A stretch of 64,000 nucleotides of DNA from Zoogloea sp016790385 (GCF_041916735.1 NZ_JAYRYY010000013.1), one strand, 5' to 3'; positions 43,551 through 52,267 are shown, counted from the first letter of the stretch. Notes: generated by a model from the letters alone, not told the origin. Made by a program: numbers and translations.

Positions 43551-43626
43551 TGGTGGGTTGTGAGTGGCTCGAACACTCGACCTACGGATTAAGAGTCCGC
43601 TGCTCTACCAACTGAGCTAACAACCC
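43551..43626 (-). tRNA. tRNA-Lys (anticodon CTT)
   Basis: A complete 76-nt cloverleaf read from 43626 to 43551: acceptor GGGTTG paired with CAACCC, discriminator A and encoded CCA; anticodon loop CTCTTAA (anticodon CTT, Lys); T arm GAGTG-TTCGAGC-CACTC. Confidence 0.95.
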
Positions 43627-43663
43627 ATTCTATCGGGAGCCGGTATTTGGCCCCACCACGATC

Positions 43664-43739
43664 TGGTGGGTCGGGCGAGATTCGAACTCGCGACCAACGG
43701 ATTAAAAGTCCGCTGCTCTACCGACTGAGCTACCGACCC
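43664..43739 (-). tRNA. tRNA-Lys (anticodon TTT)
   Basis: A complete 76-nt cloverleaf read from 43739 to 43664: acceptor GGGTCGG paired with CCGACCC, discriminator A and encoded CCA; anticodon loop CTTTTAA (anticodon TTT, Lys). It is 37 bp upstream of the CTT copy, and the two share nearly identical D and anticodon arms, so they likely arose by duplication. Confidence 0.95.
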
Positions 43740-43755
43740 CCCGGAAGAGACGCGC

Positions 43756-43783
43756 ATTATAGCCCTACCATCGAATACGTCAA
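43756..43783 (-). promoter_or_regulatory. Strong sigma-70 promoter of the tRNA-Lys operon
   Basis: On the minus strand TTGACG (43783-43778), a 16-bp spacer and a consensus TATAAT (43761-43756). The -35 box overlaps the stop codon of the YeeE gene. Predicted start near 43749, ten bases before the first tRNA. Confidence 0.85.
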
Positions 43784-44880
43784 GCGTTTCGTAACTGAAA
43801 CCGTATCGACAGGCTTGCACCGGCGATGATGGAGAAAACCGTGAGGCCTGCGCCCAGCGACAGGGTGGACAGGCCGCTGAGGCCCTGGCCGATGGTGCAG
43901 CCCAGCGCAGTGACACCCCCGAAGCCCATCAGCATGGCCCCGATCAGGTGACGGACAAGGTCGGGCGCGTCGCGGAAGCCCTCGATCCGGAATTCACGCG
44001 TAAGCAGGGCGCCCAGCAGGGAGCCGGCCACGACTCCCAGGCTGAGGGCGATACCAAGGCTGACGCTGCGGCTCTTGTCGGTCCATAGCATCAGCAGGTC
44101 GAGGGTATAGGCAAAGGGAGCGACGAAGCTGAGGGATTCCATGCGGCCGCTGTTGGTGGCCAGGAAGGCCGGTTCCAGGGTTTCGGGGTCTTCCGGGAGG
44201 AAACCCAGGTGTCCGCTCAGATACCAGGCCGCCACGATGGTGGCACCGATGGCCGTGCTGCCGAGCAACGGCACCGGACGCCACATCTCCCGGCTCGAAA
44301 GGGCGAACAGGCCGAGACCACCGGCGGCAATGCCGCCACAGGCCAGCCAGGCGCTGCGAGGGTCCAGCGCGAATCGGGCGGCGATGAGGCTGGGCAGATC
44401 CTGGTGGGTATTCAGGGTGAGCGCCACCGGATCCAGCCAGGCGCTGCGCCAGCCTCCGAACAGGCCGCGCAGGGTCATATAGGCGGACAGGCCGAGAAAA
44501 ACGAAGACCACCAGGGATTTCAGGTTTCCACTGCCGAGACGCACCAGGGTTTTGGCGCCGCAGCCTGACGCCAGGGTCATGCCGACACCGAAAAGCAGGC
44601 CGCCGACAAGGTGGGACAGCCAGGCCAGCCGAGAGCCGGTGTAGATGGAATTGTGCACGTCGATCTGCCCCGCCATTTGCAGGGCGGTGGTGCCGGCCAC
44701 GGCGGTGGCGGCGGCGAGCGCCCACATGCGCAGGCGGGTCCAGTCCTCCATGATGTGGATGTCGGCGATGGCCCCCATGGTGCAGAAGTTGCTGCGTTGG
44801 GCGGCATAGCCGAAGACGGCTCCGATGCCAAAGGCCAGCCATGCGAGGGTGGCTACGCCGAGGGGAAGGTTGGCATCCAT
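43780..44880 (-). CDS. YeeE/YedE (TsuA-like) sulfur-compound transporter
   Basis: A 366-aa protein with about nine to ten membrane helices and the three conserved Cys regions of the YeeE/YedE family: AQRSNFCTMGAI (about 28-39), LASGCGAKTLVRLGSGN (about 103-119) and ALGCTIGQGLSG (about 332-343). TsuA members import thiosulfate through relayed Cys contacts. No TusA/YeeD-like gene is adjacent. It follows queC by 16 bp and may be read from the same transcript, though function appears unrelated. Confidence 0.87.
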   Translation of the reverse strand: MDANLPLGVATLAWLAFGIGAVFGYAAQRSNFCTMGAIADIHIMEDWTRLRMWALAAATAVAGTTALQMAGQIDVHNSIYTGSRLAWLSHLVGGLLFGVGMTLASGCGAKTLVRLGSGNLKSLVVFVFLGLSAYMTLRGLFGGWRSAWLDPVALTLNTHQDLPSLIAARFALDPRSAWLACGGIAAGGLGLFALSSREMWRPVPLLGSTAIGATIVAAWYLSGHLGFLPEDPETLEPAFLATNSGRMESLSFVAPFAYTLDLLMLWTDKSRSVSLGIALSLGVVAGSLLGALLTREFRIEGFRDAPDLVRHLIGAMLMGFGGVTALGCTIGQGLSGLSTLSLGAGLTVFSIIAGASLSIRFQLRNA

Positions 44881-44896
44881 GTGCGTCCCCGGGGGG

Positions 44897-45580
44897 TCAG
44901 CGGTAGGGCGTGGGGTCAGTCACCCCGGCAGCCTGGAAGCCGGCTCGGCGCAGGCGGCAGGCATCGCACAGGCCGCAGGCCCGGCCGTCGTCGTCGGCCT
45001 GGTAGCACGATACGGTGAGGCCGTAGTCCACCCCCAAGGCCGTGCCGCGACGAATGATGTCGGCTTTCGACAGATTGATGAGCGGGGCGTGGATGTGCAG
45101 TTTGTGGCCCTCGACGCCGGCCTTGGTGGCCAGGTTGGCCATGGCTTCAAAGGCGTTGATGAAGGCAGGTCGGCAATCCGGGTAGCCGGAATAGTCCACG
45201 GCATTGACGCCCACGTAGATGTGATCGGCCTCCAGCACTTCGGCCCAGGCCAGGGCAATGGAGAGCATGATGGTGTTGCGGGCGGGTACGTAGGTGATCG
45301 GTATGCCGCCTTCCAGGCCTTCGACCGGTACCGCCAGGGCCGGGTCGGTGAGGGCCGAGCCGCCGAACTGCCCCAGGTCCACGTGGGCAACCCGGTGGGC
45401 GGTGGCGCCGAGCGCCTTGGCTACGCGCTGGGCTGCGGCGAGCTCGGCAGCGTGGCGTTGACCGTATTCGACGGACAGGGCGTAGGCATCGAAGCCCTCT
45501 GCACGAGCAATGGCCAGGCAGGTGGCGGAGTCGAGCCCGCCCGAGAGCAGGACGAGGGCGCGGGGGCGTGGGGTAGTCAT
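44897..45580 (-). CDS. queC: 7-cyano-7-deazaguanine synthase QueC
   Basis: A 227-aa enzyme that converts 7-carboxy-7-deazaguanine to preQ0 in queuosine synthesis. The PP-loop LLSGGLDSATCL (about residues 11-22) and zinc-binding Cys set CYQADDDGRACGLCDACRLR (about 193-212) are intact. The ATG at 45580 gives the family length; the open frame to 45994 lies over queE. It is 70 bp downstream of queE, which supplies its substrate. Confidence 0.95.
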   Translation of the reverse strand: MTTPRPRALVLLSGGLDSATCLAIARAEGFDAYALSVEYGQRHAAELAAAQRVAKALGATAHRVAHVDLGQFGGSALTDPALAVPVEGLEGGIPITYVPARNTIMLSIALAWAEVLEADHIYVGVNAVDYSGYPDCRPAFINAFEAMANLATKAGVEGHKLHIHAPLINLSKADIIRRGTALGVDYGLTVSCYQADDDGRACGLCDACRLRRAGFQAAGVTDPTPYR

Positions 45581-45650
45581 GGTATCTCCGGGATTTCGGA
45601 AAATAGTAACGTCGACCGGAGGTCGAGGGGGGATGGCCGGTGGGCCAGCG

Positions 45651-46310
45651 TCAACGGCCGGGCTCGTTGCCCCAGATGATCTTGTGAAGCTGGACCTGCA
45701 TGCGCACCGGCAGATGGTCGCGGAGGATCCACTCGGCCAGGTCGGCGGGCCGGAGCTGACTCTGCACCGGTGCCAGCAACACCGGGCATCGTTCGGTGAG
45801 GCTGTATTCGGCCATCCGGGCCTTGGCCCACTCGAAGTCGGCCTCGCTGGCCAGGACCAGCTTGAGCTCGTCACGCAGGGTGAGCAGGGGGATGTTGGAC
45901 AGCAGGTTCCGGGCTTCCTCGCCGGAGCCGGGTGCCTTGAGGTCCATGATGCGCGAAACCCGCGGGTCCACGCCGGAGATGTCGATGGCGCCACTGGTTT
46001 CGAGGGATACGGAATAACCGGCGTCGCACAGGGCGGTCAGCAGGGGCAGGCAGTTCTTTTGGGAAAGAGGTTCGCCGCCGGTCACGCAGACGGTCTGGCA
46101 GTGGTACGAGGCCACTTCGGCAAGGATGTCATCAAGGCTGCGGGTGGTGCCACCCGTGAAGGAATACTCGGTGTCGCACCACGTGCAGCGCAGGGGGCAG
46201 CCGGTCAGGCGCACAAAGACCGTGGGCAGGCCAGCCCGGGAGGTTTCACCCTGGAGGGAGTGAAAGATCTCGGTGATGCGGAGGGTGACGGGGCGACCGG
46301 TAGAGGGCAT
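45651..46310 (-). CDS. queE: 7-carboxy-7-deazaguanine synthase QueE
   Basis: A 219-aa radical SAM enzyme that rearranges 6-carboxytetrahydropterin to 7-carboxy-7-deazaguanine. The N-terminal ITEIFHSLQGETSRAGLPTV and the Cys motif CPLRCTWCDTEYSF (C-x3-C-x2-C) are diagnostic, with TGGEPL further on. The ATG at 46310 was chosen for family length; the frame continues into cpoB. queD is not in the window. Its position after tol-pal-cpoB is the common proteobacterial order. Confidence 0.94.
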   Translation of the reverse strand: MPSTGRPVTLRITEIFHSLQGETSRAGLPTVFVRLTGCPLRCTWCDTEYSFTGGTTRSLDDILAEVASYHCQTVCVTGGEPLSQKNCLPLLTALCDAGYSVSLETSGAIDISGVDPRVSRIMDLKAPGSGEEARNLLSNIPLLTLRDELKLVLASEADFEWAKARMAEYSLTERCPVLLAPVQSQLRPADLAEWILRDHLPVRMQVQLHKIIWGNEPGR

Positions 46311-46362
46311 GGCGGGTTTGCGCTGCCAGCCCCGGCCCATTGGCGCGGGGCTGGTGGATGGG

Positions 46363-47112
46363 CTACTTTTTGAGGCGTTGGCGGGCAATCTGTGCCGCGG
46401 AGCTGCTCGGATAGCGGGAGATCAGCTTCTCGAGGCTGCGGGTGGCGCCGACGTTGTCATTGCGGGCCTGCTGGGTGCTGGCGAGGCCGAGGAGGGCATC
46501 CGGAGCCCGGCTGTCATCGGGCCACTGGCTGGCCACCTTGCCGTAGTGCTCGGCGGCGCCGATGTTGTCCTTCTGTTGATACAGGGCGCTGGCGGCCCAG
46601 AAGTGGGCGTTGGGCAGGAAGCTGCTGTTCGGGTAGGCCTTGGTGAAGGCAATGAAGCTGCCCGCGGCGTCCTTGTACTTGCCGCCGCGCAGCTGGGTCA
46701 GGGCCGCTTCGTAGTCGCGGCTCTCGGCGGCGGGGTCCACCGCCGCGACCGGCGCCGCGGCGGGCGCCTCGGTGCTGGCTGCGGGGGTTTCGAGCTTGCG
46801 CAGACGGTTGTCGAGGTCGACGTAAAAATCCTTCTGCCGCTTGATGGCATTGGCCAGATCGTTGCTGAGCACCTCGTTTTCGCCGCGCAGGCGGGCGATC
46901 TCGGTTTTCAGCTGCTCGATCTGGTTGGCCAGTTCAAGCTGGGCGCGGGCACTTGCTTCCAGCTTGTCGAGACGGCTGCCCATCTCGTTTCGCAGCGCAT
47001 TGACGCGCGCCCTGGCCTCTTCGTCATCAAACAGGCCGGCCTGGGCCGCCGGGGCGATGCACAGCCCGGCCAGCAGTGCCGCCATCAAGCGGGGCAGAAG
47101 GCGCTGGACCAT
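46363..47112 (-). CDS. cpoB: Cell division coordinator CpoB (YbgF)
   Basis: A 249-aa periplasmic protein with a signal peptide ending AAQA, an N-terminal coiled coil (about 30-100, NALRNEMGSRLDKLEAS) and three C-terminal TPR repeats (about 128-245, including YPNSSFLPNAHFWAASALYQ). CpoB coordinates Tol-Pal with peptidoglycan synthesis at division. An Ala/Pro-rich linker separates the two parts. Its start overlaps the pal stop by one base. Confidence 0.93.
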   Translation of the reverse strand: MVQRLLPRLMAALLAGLCIAPAAQAGLFDDEEARARVNALRNEMGSRLDKLEASARAQLELANQIEQLKTEIARLRGENEVLSNDLANAIKRQKDFYVDLDNRLRKLETPAASTEAPAAAPVAAVDPAAESRDYEAALTQLRGGKYKDAAGSFIAFTKAYPNSSFLPNAHFWAASALYQQKDNIGAAEHYGKVASQWPDDSRAPDALLGLASTQQARNDNVGATRSLEKLISRYPSSSAAQIARQRLKK

Positions 47113-47666
47113 CAGAACTCACCCGAATAGAGCATGTCGCCACGACGGTTGGCGGACCAGCAGGCTTCGCTGGCTTCGTTGCAGCTGGGCTTTTCTTCGC
47201 CAAGGCTGACGGACTCGATCTGGGACTCGGAGACGCCCAGCAGGCTCAGGGCCTTCCTGACGGCGTCCGCACGCTTCTGGCCGAGCGCCAGGTTGTATTC
47301 GCGGCTGCCGCGCTCGTCAGTGTTGCCCTGGATGAGCATCTTCATCTTGGGGTTGGCCACGAGGAACTTGGCATGGGCTTCGACCAGCGGACGGTACTGG
47401 TCCTTGATCACGTAGCTGTCGTAATCGAACAGCACGCTGCGCTTGGAGAGGATGCTCTTGGGGTCCTTGAGTGCGGCGATGCCGCTGCCGGAGGCGTCGC
47501 CGGCATCCACCGGGACGACGCGGTTGCCATCAATGCCGGCGCTGGAGGCGCCGCTCGAACGATCCTCGACGGCGGCGCCGGTCTGGCCTTCAGTGGACGG
47601 GGACGAGGAGCAGGCGGCCAGCAGGCCGACGGCGATCAGGGACAGGGTGATGCGGGTGTACTTCAT
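47112..47666 (-). CDS. pal: Peptidoglycan-associated lipoprotein Pal
   Basis: A 184-aa outer-membrane lipoprotein (lipobox LLAAC, Cys about 19) with an OmpA-type peptidoglycan-binding domain (about 75-184): VLFDYDSYVIKDQYRPLVEA, then LIQGNTDERGSREYNLALGQ. It links outer membrane to cell wall and binds TolB. It lies 62 bp after tolB in the same operon. The C-terminus carries two Cys (CNEASEACW). Confidence 0.95.
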   Translation of the reverse strand: MKYTRITLSLIAVGLLAACSSSPSTEGQTGAAVEDRSSGASSAGIDGNRVVPVDAGDASGSGIAALKDPKSILSKRSVLFDYDSYVIKDQYRPLVEAHAKFLVANPKMKMLIQGNTDERGSREYNLALGQKRADAVRKALSLLGVSESQIESVSLGEEKPSCNEASEACWSANRRGDMLYSGEF

Positions 47667-47728
47667 GGCGTGGGCTCCGGGAGCAATCGCAAGGGGCGGG
47701 GTGAAATGGAGTGTAGATGTTGTTGATG

Positions 47729-49015
47729 TCAGTTGCGCGGCTGCGGACCCCAGGCGGGTTCGCGCACGTCGCCCGATTGTACCGACAGACGCTGCTTGAC
47801 ACGACCATCGGACGACACGGCGGCCAGCACGCCGCGGCCGCCGATTTCGGTGGCGTAGAGGACCATGCGTCCATTGGGCGCGAAGCTCGGCGATTCGTCC
47901 TTGGAAGAGTCGGTCAGGATCTGGGTCTGGCGGGAGTTCAGATCGAGCAGGGTGACCTGGAAGCGGCCACCGTTGCGGGAGACGTACACAAGGCTCTTGC
48001 CGTCGGGCGAGGGGCGGGGGCTGACGTTGTAGCTGCCTTCGAAGCTCACCCGCTGGGCGTCACCACCACCGGCCGGTACGCGGTAGATCTGCGGGCTGCC
48101 CCCCCGGTCTGAGGTGAAGTAGATCCAGCCGTCGGACGACCAGGCCGGTTCGGTGTCGATCCCCGATGACGATGCCAGGCGCTGTACGCCGGAACCGTCG
48201 GCATTGACCGAATAGAGTTGGGACTGACCGTCCTTGGTGAGCACCACCGCCAGACGACGGCCGTCGGGCGACCAGGCGGGGGCCGAGTTGGAACCCTTGA
48301 AATTGGCGGCCACATTGCGCTGGCCGGTGGCCAGGGAGTGAACATAAACCACCGGCTTCTTGGCCTCGAACGACACGTAGGCGAGGCGGCTGCCATCGGG
48401 TGACCAGGCCGGCGAGATGATCGGCTCCTTGGACGCCAGCGCCGTCTGGGCGTTGCTGCCGTCCGCGTCGGCGATCTGAAGCTCGTAGCGCGGGCCGGAC
48501 TTGAGCACGTAGGCGATGCGGGTGGAGAACACACCGGGCTCGCCGGTGAGTTTTTCGTAGATGAAGTCGGCGATGCGATGACCCGTGGTGCGGTACTGGT
48601 TGGGGGCCATCACCATGGCCTGGCTGCCCAGACTGACCTGCTTGGCCGCATCGAAGAGGCGGAACTGCACCTGGTAGCGGCCGCTGCCCGAGGGGGCGAC
48701 GGTGCCCACGGCGAAAGCGTCGGCACCCCGCGAGCGGACACGGCCGAAGTCGGGCGGGGTTTCGGCACCCATGGGGGAGGGGCCGAGTTCGACCATCTTG
48801 AACAGACCGCTGCGCTCCAGGTCGGCGCGCACCACGTCGGTGACGGCCCGGGGCAGCGCCTGCTCGCCTTCGAAGCTGGCGATGGCCACTGGCATGCGGT
48901 TGGCGCCGGCACCGGTGATTTCGATGGACAGCTGGGCCTGGGCCAGGGTGGACGCAAGGACCAGCACGCAGGCGGTGGCGGAACCGCGCAGGAAGGACAG
49001 GATGCGTTGTGTCAT
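47729..49015 (-). CDS. tolB: Tol-Pal system protein TolB
   Basis: A 428-aa periplasmic protein with a signal peptide (to about residue 27), an N-terminal TolB_N domain (about 30-160) and a six-bladed beta-propeller built of PD40 repeats (about 195-425, recurring as PAWSPDGRRLAVV and ESFAPNGRM-type strands). TolB bridges Pal and TolA during outer-membrane constriction. Full length, with normal motifs. It sits 21 bp after tolA. Confidence 0.95.
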   Translation of the reverse strand: MTQRILSFLRGSATACVLVLASTLAQAQLSIEITGAGANRMPVAIASFEGEQALPRAVTDVVRADLERSGLFKMVELGPSPMGAETPPDFGRVRSRGADAFAVGTVAPSGSGRYQVQFRLFDAAKQVSLGSQAMVMAPNQYRTTGHRIADFIYEKLTGEPGVFSTRIAYVLKSGPRYELQIADADGSNAQTALASKEPIISPAWSPDGSRLAYVSFEAKKPVVYVHSLATGQRNVAANFKGSNSAPAWSPDGRRLAVVLTKDGQSQLYSVNADGSGVQRLASSSGIDTEPAWSSDGWIYFTSDRGGSPQIYRVPAGGGDAQRVSFEGSYNVSPRPSPDGKSLVYVSRNGGRFQVTLLDLNSRQTQILTDSSKDESPSFAPNGRMVLYATEIGGRGVLAAVSSDGRVKQRLSVQSGDVREPAWGPQPRN

Positions 49016-49036
49016 GGGGGTGGTTTCACCGTGGGT

Positions 49037-49948
49037 TTAGTCGCGGAGCGGGTAGAACTTCAGCTCCAGGGTGCGGTTGAAGAGCTCCGGCTTGTCCGGC
49101 TTGGGCAGCGGGCTGGACTTCTGGATGGCTCGCTCGATGGCGGCATCGAGCTGGGGATTGCCGGTTGAACGTTTGAGGCGTACCTCGATCACCGAGCCAT
49201 CGGGGAGCTGGTCCACGTAAAAGATCGCGAACGGATCCCCGCTGACGCCCGGTGGCAGCACGATGTTGCCCTTCACCTTGGCGCGGATCTTCTCCACGTA
49301 GGCTTCCTGGGCCTTGCTGCGCGCCGCGCTGGCCTTGGCCCCGGCAACCCGGGCAAGTTCCTCCTGGAGCTGCTTGGAGTGGTTGATGTTCTCCGAATCC
49401 CGCGCCATCAGCTCGCGCATGCGGCGGTCCTCCAGCTCCCGGGCCTTGTCGGCATCGGCCTTGGCATTCTTGTCGGTCTTGACGGGCTTTTCCACCGGCT
49501 TGGCCGGCTTCTCAAGCTTTGTTGGCTCAGGCTTTGCCTTGGGCTCAGGTTTGGGCTTCGGTTCGGGTTTCGGTTCGGGCTTGGGCTTGGGTTCCGGCTT
49601 GGGGGGCTTCTCGACCTCCTTGACCGGCTTGGGCGGTGTCTTTTTGGGTTCGGGGGCCTTGACGGCGATGTCCGGGTGTTTGCGCGGCGGCGGAGCGGGC
49701 TCCGGGTCGTCCTCGGGCTCGGGGGGCGCGGGCCGGGGTGTGGGGCGGGGTGGGGCGGGTGGGGGAGGAGGGGCCACCACTGCGGCAGGCGAGGGCGCGC
49801 TCACCAGCTCCACCTCGACCGCGTCTGGCAGACGGTTCTGCCAGCGCACCCCGTAGAACAGGAACAGGCCGAGCAGGATATGGACCAGGGCGGCAAGGAC
49901 GAAGGACGACCACTTGCCCCGCTCGTTGGCGGGCATGGCTGGGTTCAT
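49037..49948 (-). CDS. tolA: Tol-Pal system protein TolA
   Basis: A 303-aa inner-membrane-anchored protein: one N-terminal helix (VLAALVHILLGLFLFYGV, about 17-34), a Pro-rich then Lys/Glu/Pro-rich repeat region (about 60-150, built of KPEPKP units), a charged helical stalk (about 150-220) and a C-terminal TonB/TolA domain (about 225-303, PDGSVIEVRLKRSTGNPQLD). It spans the periplasm from TolQR to TolB-Pal. Its start overlaps the tolR stop by 4 nt. Confidence 0.94.
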   Translation of the reverse strand: MNPAMPANERGKWSSFVLAALVHILLGLFLFYGVRWQNRLPDAVEVELVSAPSPAAVVAPPPPPAPPRPTPRPAPPEPEDDPEPAPPPRKHPDIAVKAPEPKKTPPKPVKEVEKPPKPEPKPKPEPKPEPKPKPEPKAKPEPTKLEKPAKPVEKPVKTDKNAKADADKARELEDRRMRELMARDSENINHSKQLQEELARVAGAKASAARSKAQEAYVEKIRAKVKGNIVLPPGVSGDPFAIFYVDQLPDGSVIEVRLKRSTGNPQLDAAIERAIQKSSPLPKPDKPELFNRTLELKFYPLRD

Positions 49949-50358
49949 CGGGCAGACCTGCCGACCTGCGTCTGCAGGCCGACCTTGTTCACGCCGGCGT
50001 TGCGCAGGTCGTTGAGGGTGTTCATCACCAGTTCGTACTTCACATTCTTGTCGGCGGCAATGATGACCGACTGGCCCGGGTTGGCGGAGACGGCGGACTG
50101 CACTTCGTCGATGAGATCCTTGCGGTTGAGGGCCTTTTCGGGCGAACCACTGGTTTGCCGCAGGGTCAGCGCCCCGTCGGGTTTGACCTGGACCACCATG
50201 GCGTCGGTGGGTGGGGCGGGCACCTTGTCAACACTGGGCAGGTTGACCGAGCCGGACTGGATCATCGGTGCGGTGACCATGAAGATAACGAGGAGTACCA
50301 GCATCACGTCGATGTAGGGCACGACGTTGATCTGGTTCATCAGGCGGCGTTGGCGCAT
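49945..50358 (-). CDS. tolR: Biopolymer transport protein TolR
   Basis: A 137-aa ExbD/TolR-family protein with one N-terminal membrane helix containing the proton-path Asp (INVVPYIDVMLVLLVIFMVT) and a periplasmic domain. It works with TolQ to energise TolA with the proton gradient. It lies 16 bp after tolQ. Confidence 0.95.
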   Translation of the reverse strand: MRQRRLMNQINVVPYIDVMLVLLVIFMVTAPMIQSGSVNLPSVDKVPAPPTDAMVVQVKPDGALTLRQTSGSPEKALNRKDLIDEVQSAVSANPGQSVIIAADKNVKYELVMNTLNDLRNAGVNKVGLQTQVGRSAR

Positions 50359-50374
50359 GGCTGCGGGGCTCCGG

Positions 50375-51049
50375 TCAGCGCAGCTGGCGCTGGAGGATGT
50401 TCAGGAACTCCTCGGTGAAGCTCTCGAAACGGATGGCGATGCGGTCGATGTCGTGGGCGAAGCGGTTGTAGGCCACCACTGCCGGAATCGCCGCGAACAG
50501 GCCGATGGCAGTGGCCACCAGGGCCTCGGCAATGCCGGGTGCCACATGGGCGAGGGTGGCCGAACCCACATTGGAGAGACCGCGGAAGGCGTTCATGATG
50601 CCCCACACGGTGCCGAACAGGCCAACGTAGGGGGACACCGAACCGACCGAGGCGAGGAAGGCCAGGTGGGCTTCCAGGTCGTCCACCTCGCGCTGGTAAG
50701 TGGCGCGCATGGCACGGCGGGCGCCATCCATCACCGCGCCGTGGTCGAGGCTCTTGCCGCGCAGCTTGGCGAATTCCCGGTATCCGGCTTCGAAGATGCG
50801 CTCCATCCCGGCGGCTTCGTGGCGGCTGGTGGCCGCGCTCTGATACAGGGCGTTGAGGTCGCCCCCGCTCCAGAAGTCGCGCTCGAACAGGTCGGTCTTC
50901 TTCTTGGCGTCGCGGATGGCGAACCACTTGCGGAAGATCCAGTACCAGGACATGAAGGACACGGTGCCCAGCAGGGCCATCACCAGCTTCACCAGCAGGC
51001 TGGCGTTGGCGATAAGGGACAGGATGGAGAGATCTTCGGTGACGTTCAT
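50375..51049 (-). CDS. tolQ: Tol-Pal system protein TolQ
   Basis: A 224-aa MotA/TolQ/ExbB-family proton-channel protein with three membrane helices (about 15-40, 130-155 and 170-195). Conserved stretches include SVSPYVGLFGTVWGIMNAFR and GIAEALVATAIGLFAAIPAV. It forms the motor with TolR. It is 4 bp downstream of ybgC, giving the standard ybgC-tolQRAB-pal-cpoB order. Confidence 0.95.
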   Translation of the reverse strand: MNVTEDLSILSLIANASLLVKLVMALLGTVSFMSWYWIFRKWFAIRDAKKKTDLFERDFWSGGDLNALYQSAATSRHEAAGMERIFEAGYREFAKLRGKSLDHGAVMDGARRAMRATYQREVDDLEAHLAFLASVGSVSPYVGLFGTVWGIMNAFRGLSNVGSATLAHVAPGIAEALVATAIGLFAAIPAVVAYNRFAHDIDRIAIRFESFTEEFLNILQRQLR

Positions 51050-51053
51050 CGGA

Positions 51054-51494
51054 TTAAACCAGGGTGGCGAACTGTGCGCGCACAGCGGGGGGGATCGGGG
51101 CAGCCTTGCGGGAACCCAGGGCGACGCAGGCGATGGTGATCAGCGCCTCGAAGATGACCTGAGTGCCGCGGGTGATCTTCTGGGCAAACACCAGGCTGGC
51201 CCGGCCAAGGCGCTCAAGCGTGGTGATGACCTCAAGTTGGTCGTCCAGTACCGCGGCTTGCAGGTAATCGGCCTGCACGGCCCGGACGACAAATACGATA
51301 TGCTGCTCGGAAGCCAGATGCTGCTGCCCGAAGCCGACCGCACGTAGCCAATCGGTACGGGCCCGTTCACAGAACTTGAGGTAGTTGGCGTAGTACACCA
51401 CGCCGGCAGCGTCCGTGTCCTCGTAGTAAACCCGGACAGGCAGCGCGAAGAACGGTTTGTCCTTGGCTTGCGCGGGATGATTCTTTGCATGCAT
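51054..51494 (-). CDS. ybgC: Acyl-CoA thioesterase YbgC
   Basis: A 146-aa hot-dog thioesterase of the tol-pal operon. The catalytic-loop motif VYYEDTDAAGVVYYANYLKF (about 22-41) is intact. It acts on acyl-CoA or acyl-ACP near phospholipid synthesis enzymes. The ATG at 51494 has no visible ribosome site and falls at the start predicted from the upstream -10 box, so the mRNA may be leaderless or the true start may lie a little further in. It leads the tol-pal operon. Confidence 0.9.
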   Translation of the reverse strand: MHAKNHPAQAKDKPFFALPVRVYYEDTDAAGVVYYANYLKFCERARTDWLRAVGFGQQHLASEQHIVFVVRAVQADYLQAAVLDDQLEVITTLERLGRASLVFAQKITRGTQVIFEALITIACVALGSRKAAPIPPAVRAQFATLV

Positions 51495-51500
51495 CGCAAC

Positions 51501-51529
51501 ATTTTACAGTACGACCCCCCTCTTCCGAA
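51501..51529 (-). promoter_or_regulatory. Candidate promoter of the ybgC-tol-pal operon
   Basis: On the minus strand TTCGGA (51529-51524), a 17-bp spacer and TAAAAT (51506-51501, 5/6 match to TATAAT). Predicted transcription start is close to the A of the ybgC ATG at 51494. Confidence 0.5.
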
Positions 51530-51592
51530 GTCCAGGGCTTTATTCAGTGTTTCAGAATGTTGGGCTTGAAGCTCGGGATTGCTGGCGGGACG

Positions 51593-51622
51593 TTGTAATT
51601 GCAGCGATCCTGTGCCTAGAAT
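51593..51622 (+). promoter_or_regulatory. Candidate promoter of dksA within a 309-bp divergent gap
   Basis: TTGTAA at 51593-51598, an 18-bp spacer and TAGAAT at 51617-51622 (5/6 match). This would give a leader of about 175 nt before dksA. A second weaker -10-like TAGATT lies near 51700. No Zur-like palindrome was recognised in the gap (51495-51803). Confidence 0.45.
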
Positions 51623-51803
51623 CGCGGCCTTGAGCGCAGGCTGGTGCGTTTCGTGCATAGTGTCCCGACATCCGATGCGCGCGTGCCGCTTGCGGATTGC
51701 GGTAGATTGCCCCAGCGGGACTTGTAAGAGTCGAGAATCCGGCGGAAAGCAGGGCCGGGCAGGGTCCAGGTGCCCGACATTCGATTCACGGGAGGAGTGA
51801 GAC

Positions 51804-52238
51804 ATGGTTGCAACCACGACAAGCAATGAGAATCTGCTAACCGAAGCAGAAGTTCTGGCCATGCCGGAAGACGATTACATGAATCCGGTCCAGCTGGAGT
51901 TCTTCCGTATCCGCCTTACCAGAATGCGCGATGAGCTGCTTGAGAACGCCGCGAGCACCGGTGCCAACCTCCGCGAGAACGAGCTGGTTGCCGATCCGGC
52001 CGACCGTGCGACGGTGGAGGAAGAGCATGCCCTGGAGCTGCGTGTCCGGGACCGGGAGCGCAAGCTGCTCAAGAAGATTGACGAAGCCCTGACGCGTATC
52101 GCCCAGGGTGAATACGGCTGGTGCGAGGAGACGGGTGACCCGATCGGTATCGGGCGCCTCCTGGCCCGTCCCACGGCGACCCTCTCCATTGATGCACAGG
52201 AGCGTCGCGAACGGACCCAGAAACTGTACGGGGAGTAA
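51804..52238 (+). CDS. dksA: RNA polymerase-binding protein DksA, Cys-poor form
   Basis: A 144-aa DksA/TraR-family protein that enters the RNA polymerase secondary channel and acts with ppGpp. The coiled-coil tip DPADRAT (64-70) keeps the functional Asp pair. The zinc-finger region keeps only one of four Cys: Cys107, then Thr110, Ser128 and Ala131 (CEETGDPIG, then TLSIDAQE), so it probably folds without zinc. A strong GGGAGGAGTGAG site precedes the start. It lies 29 bp upstream of a COG0523 GTPase and a zinc-type ABC transporter. Confidence 0.92.
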   Translation: MVATTTSNENLLTEAEVLAMPEDDYMNPVQLEFFRIRLTRMRDELLENAASTGANLRENELVADPADRATVEEEHALELRVRDRERKLLKKIDEALTRIAQGEYGWCEETGDPIGIGRLLARPTATLSIDAQERRERTQKLYGE

Positions 52239-52267
52239 GCCGACCGGCCCCGCCGGCGCGCCTCGTC

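Noticed and set aside
49500..49780. Repeat array or CRISPR-like structure
   Set aside because: The periodic bases are codons for the Lys/Pro/Glu repeat of TolA; there are no spacers and the frame is continuous.
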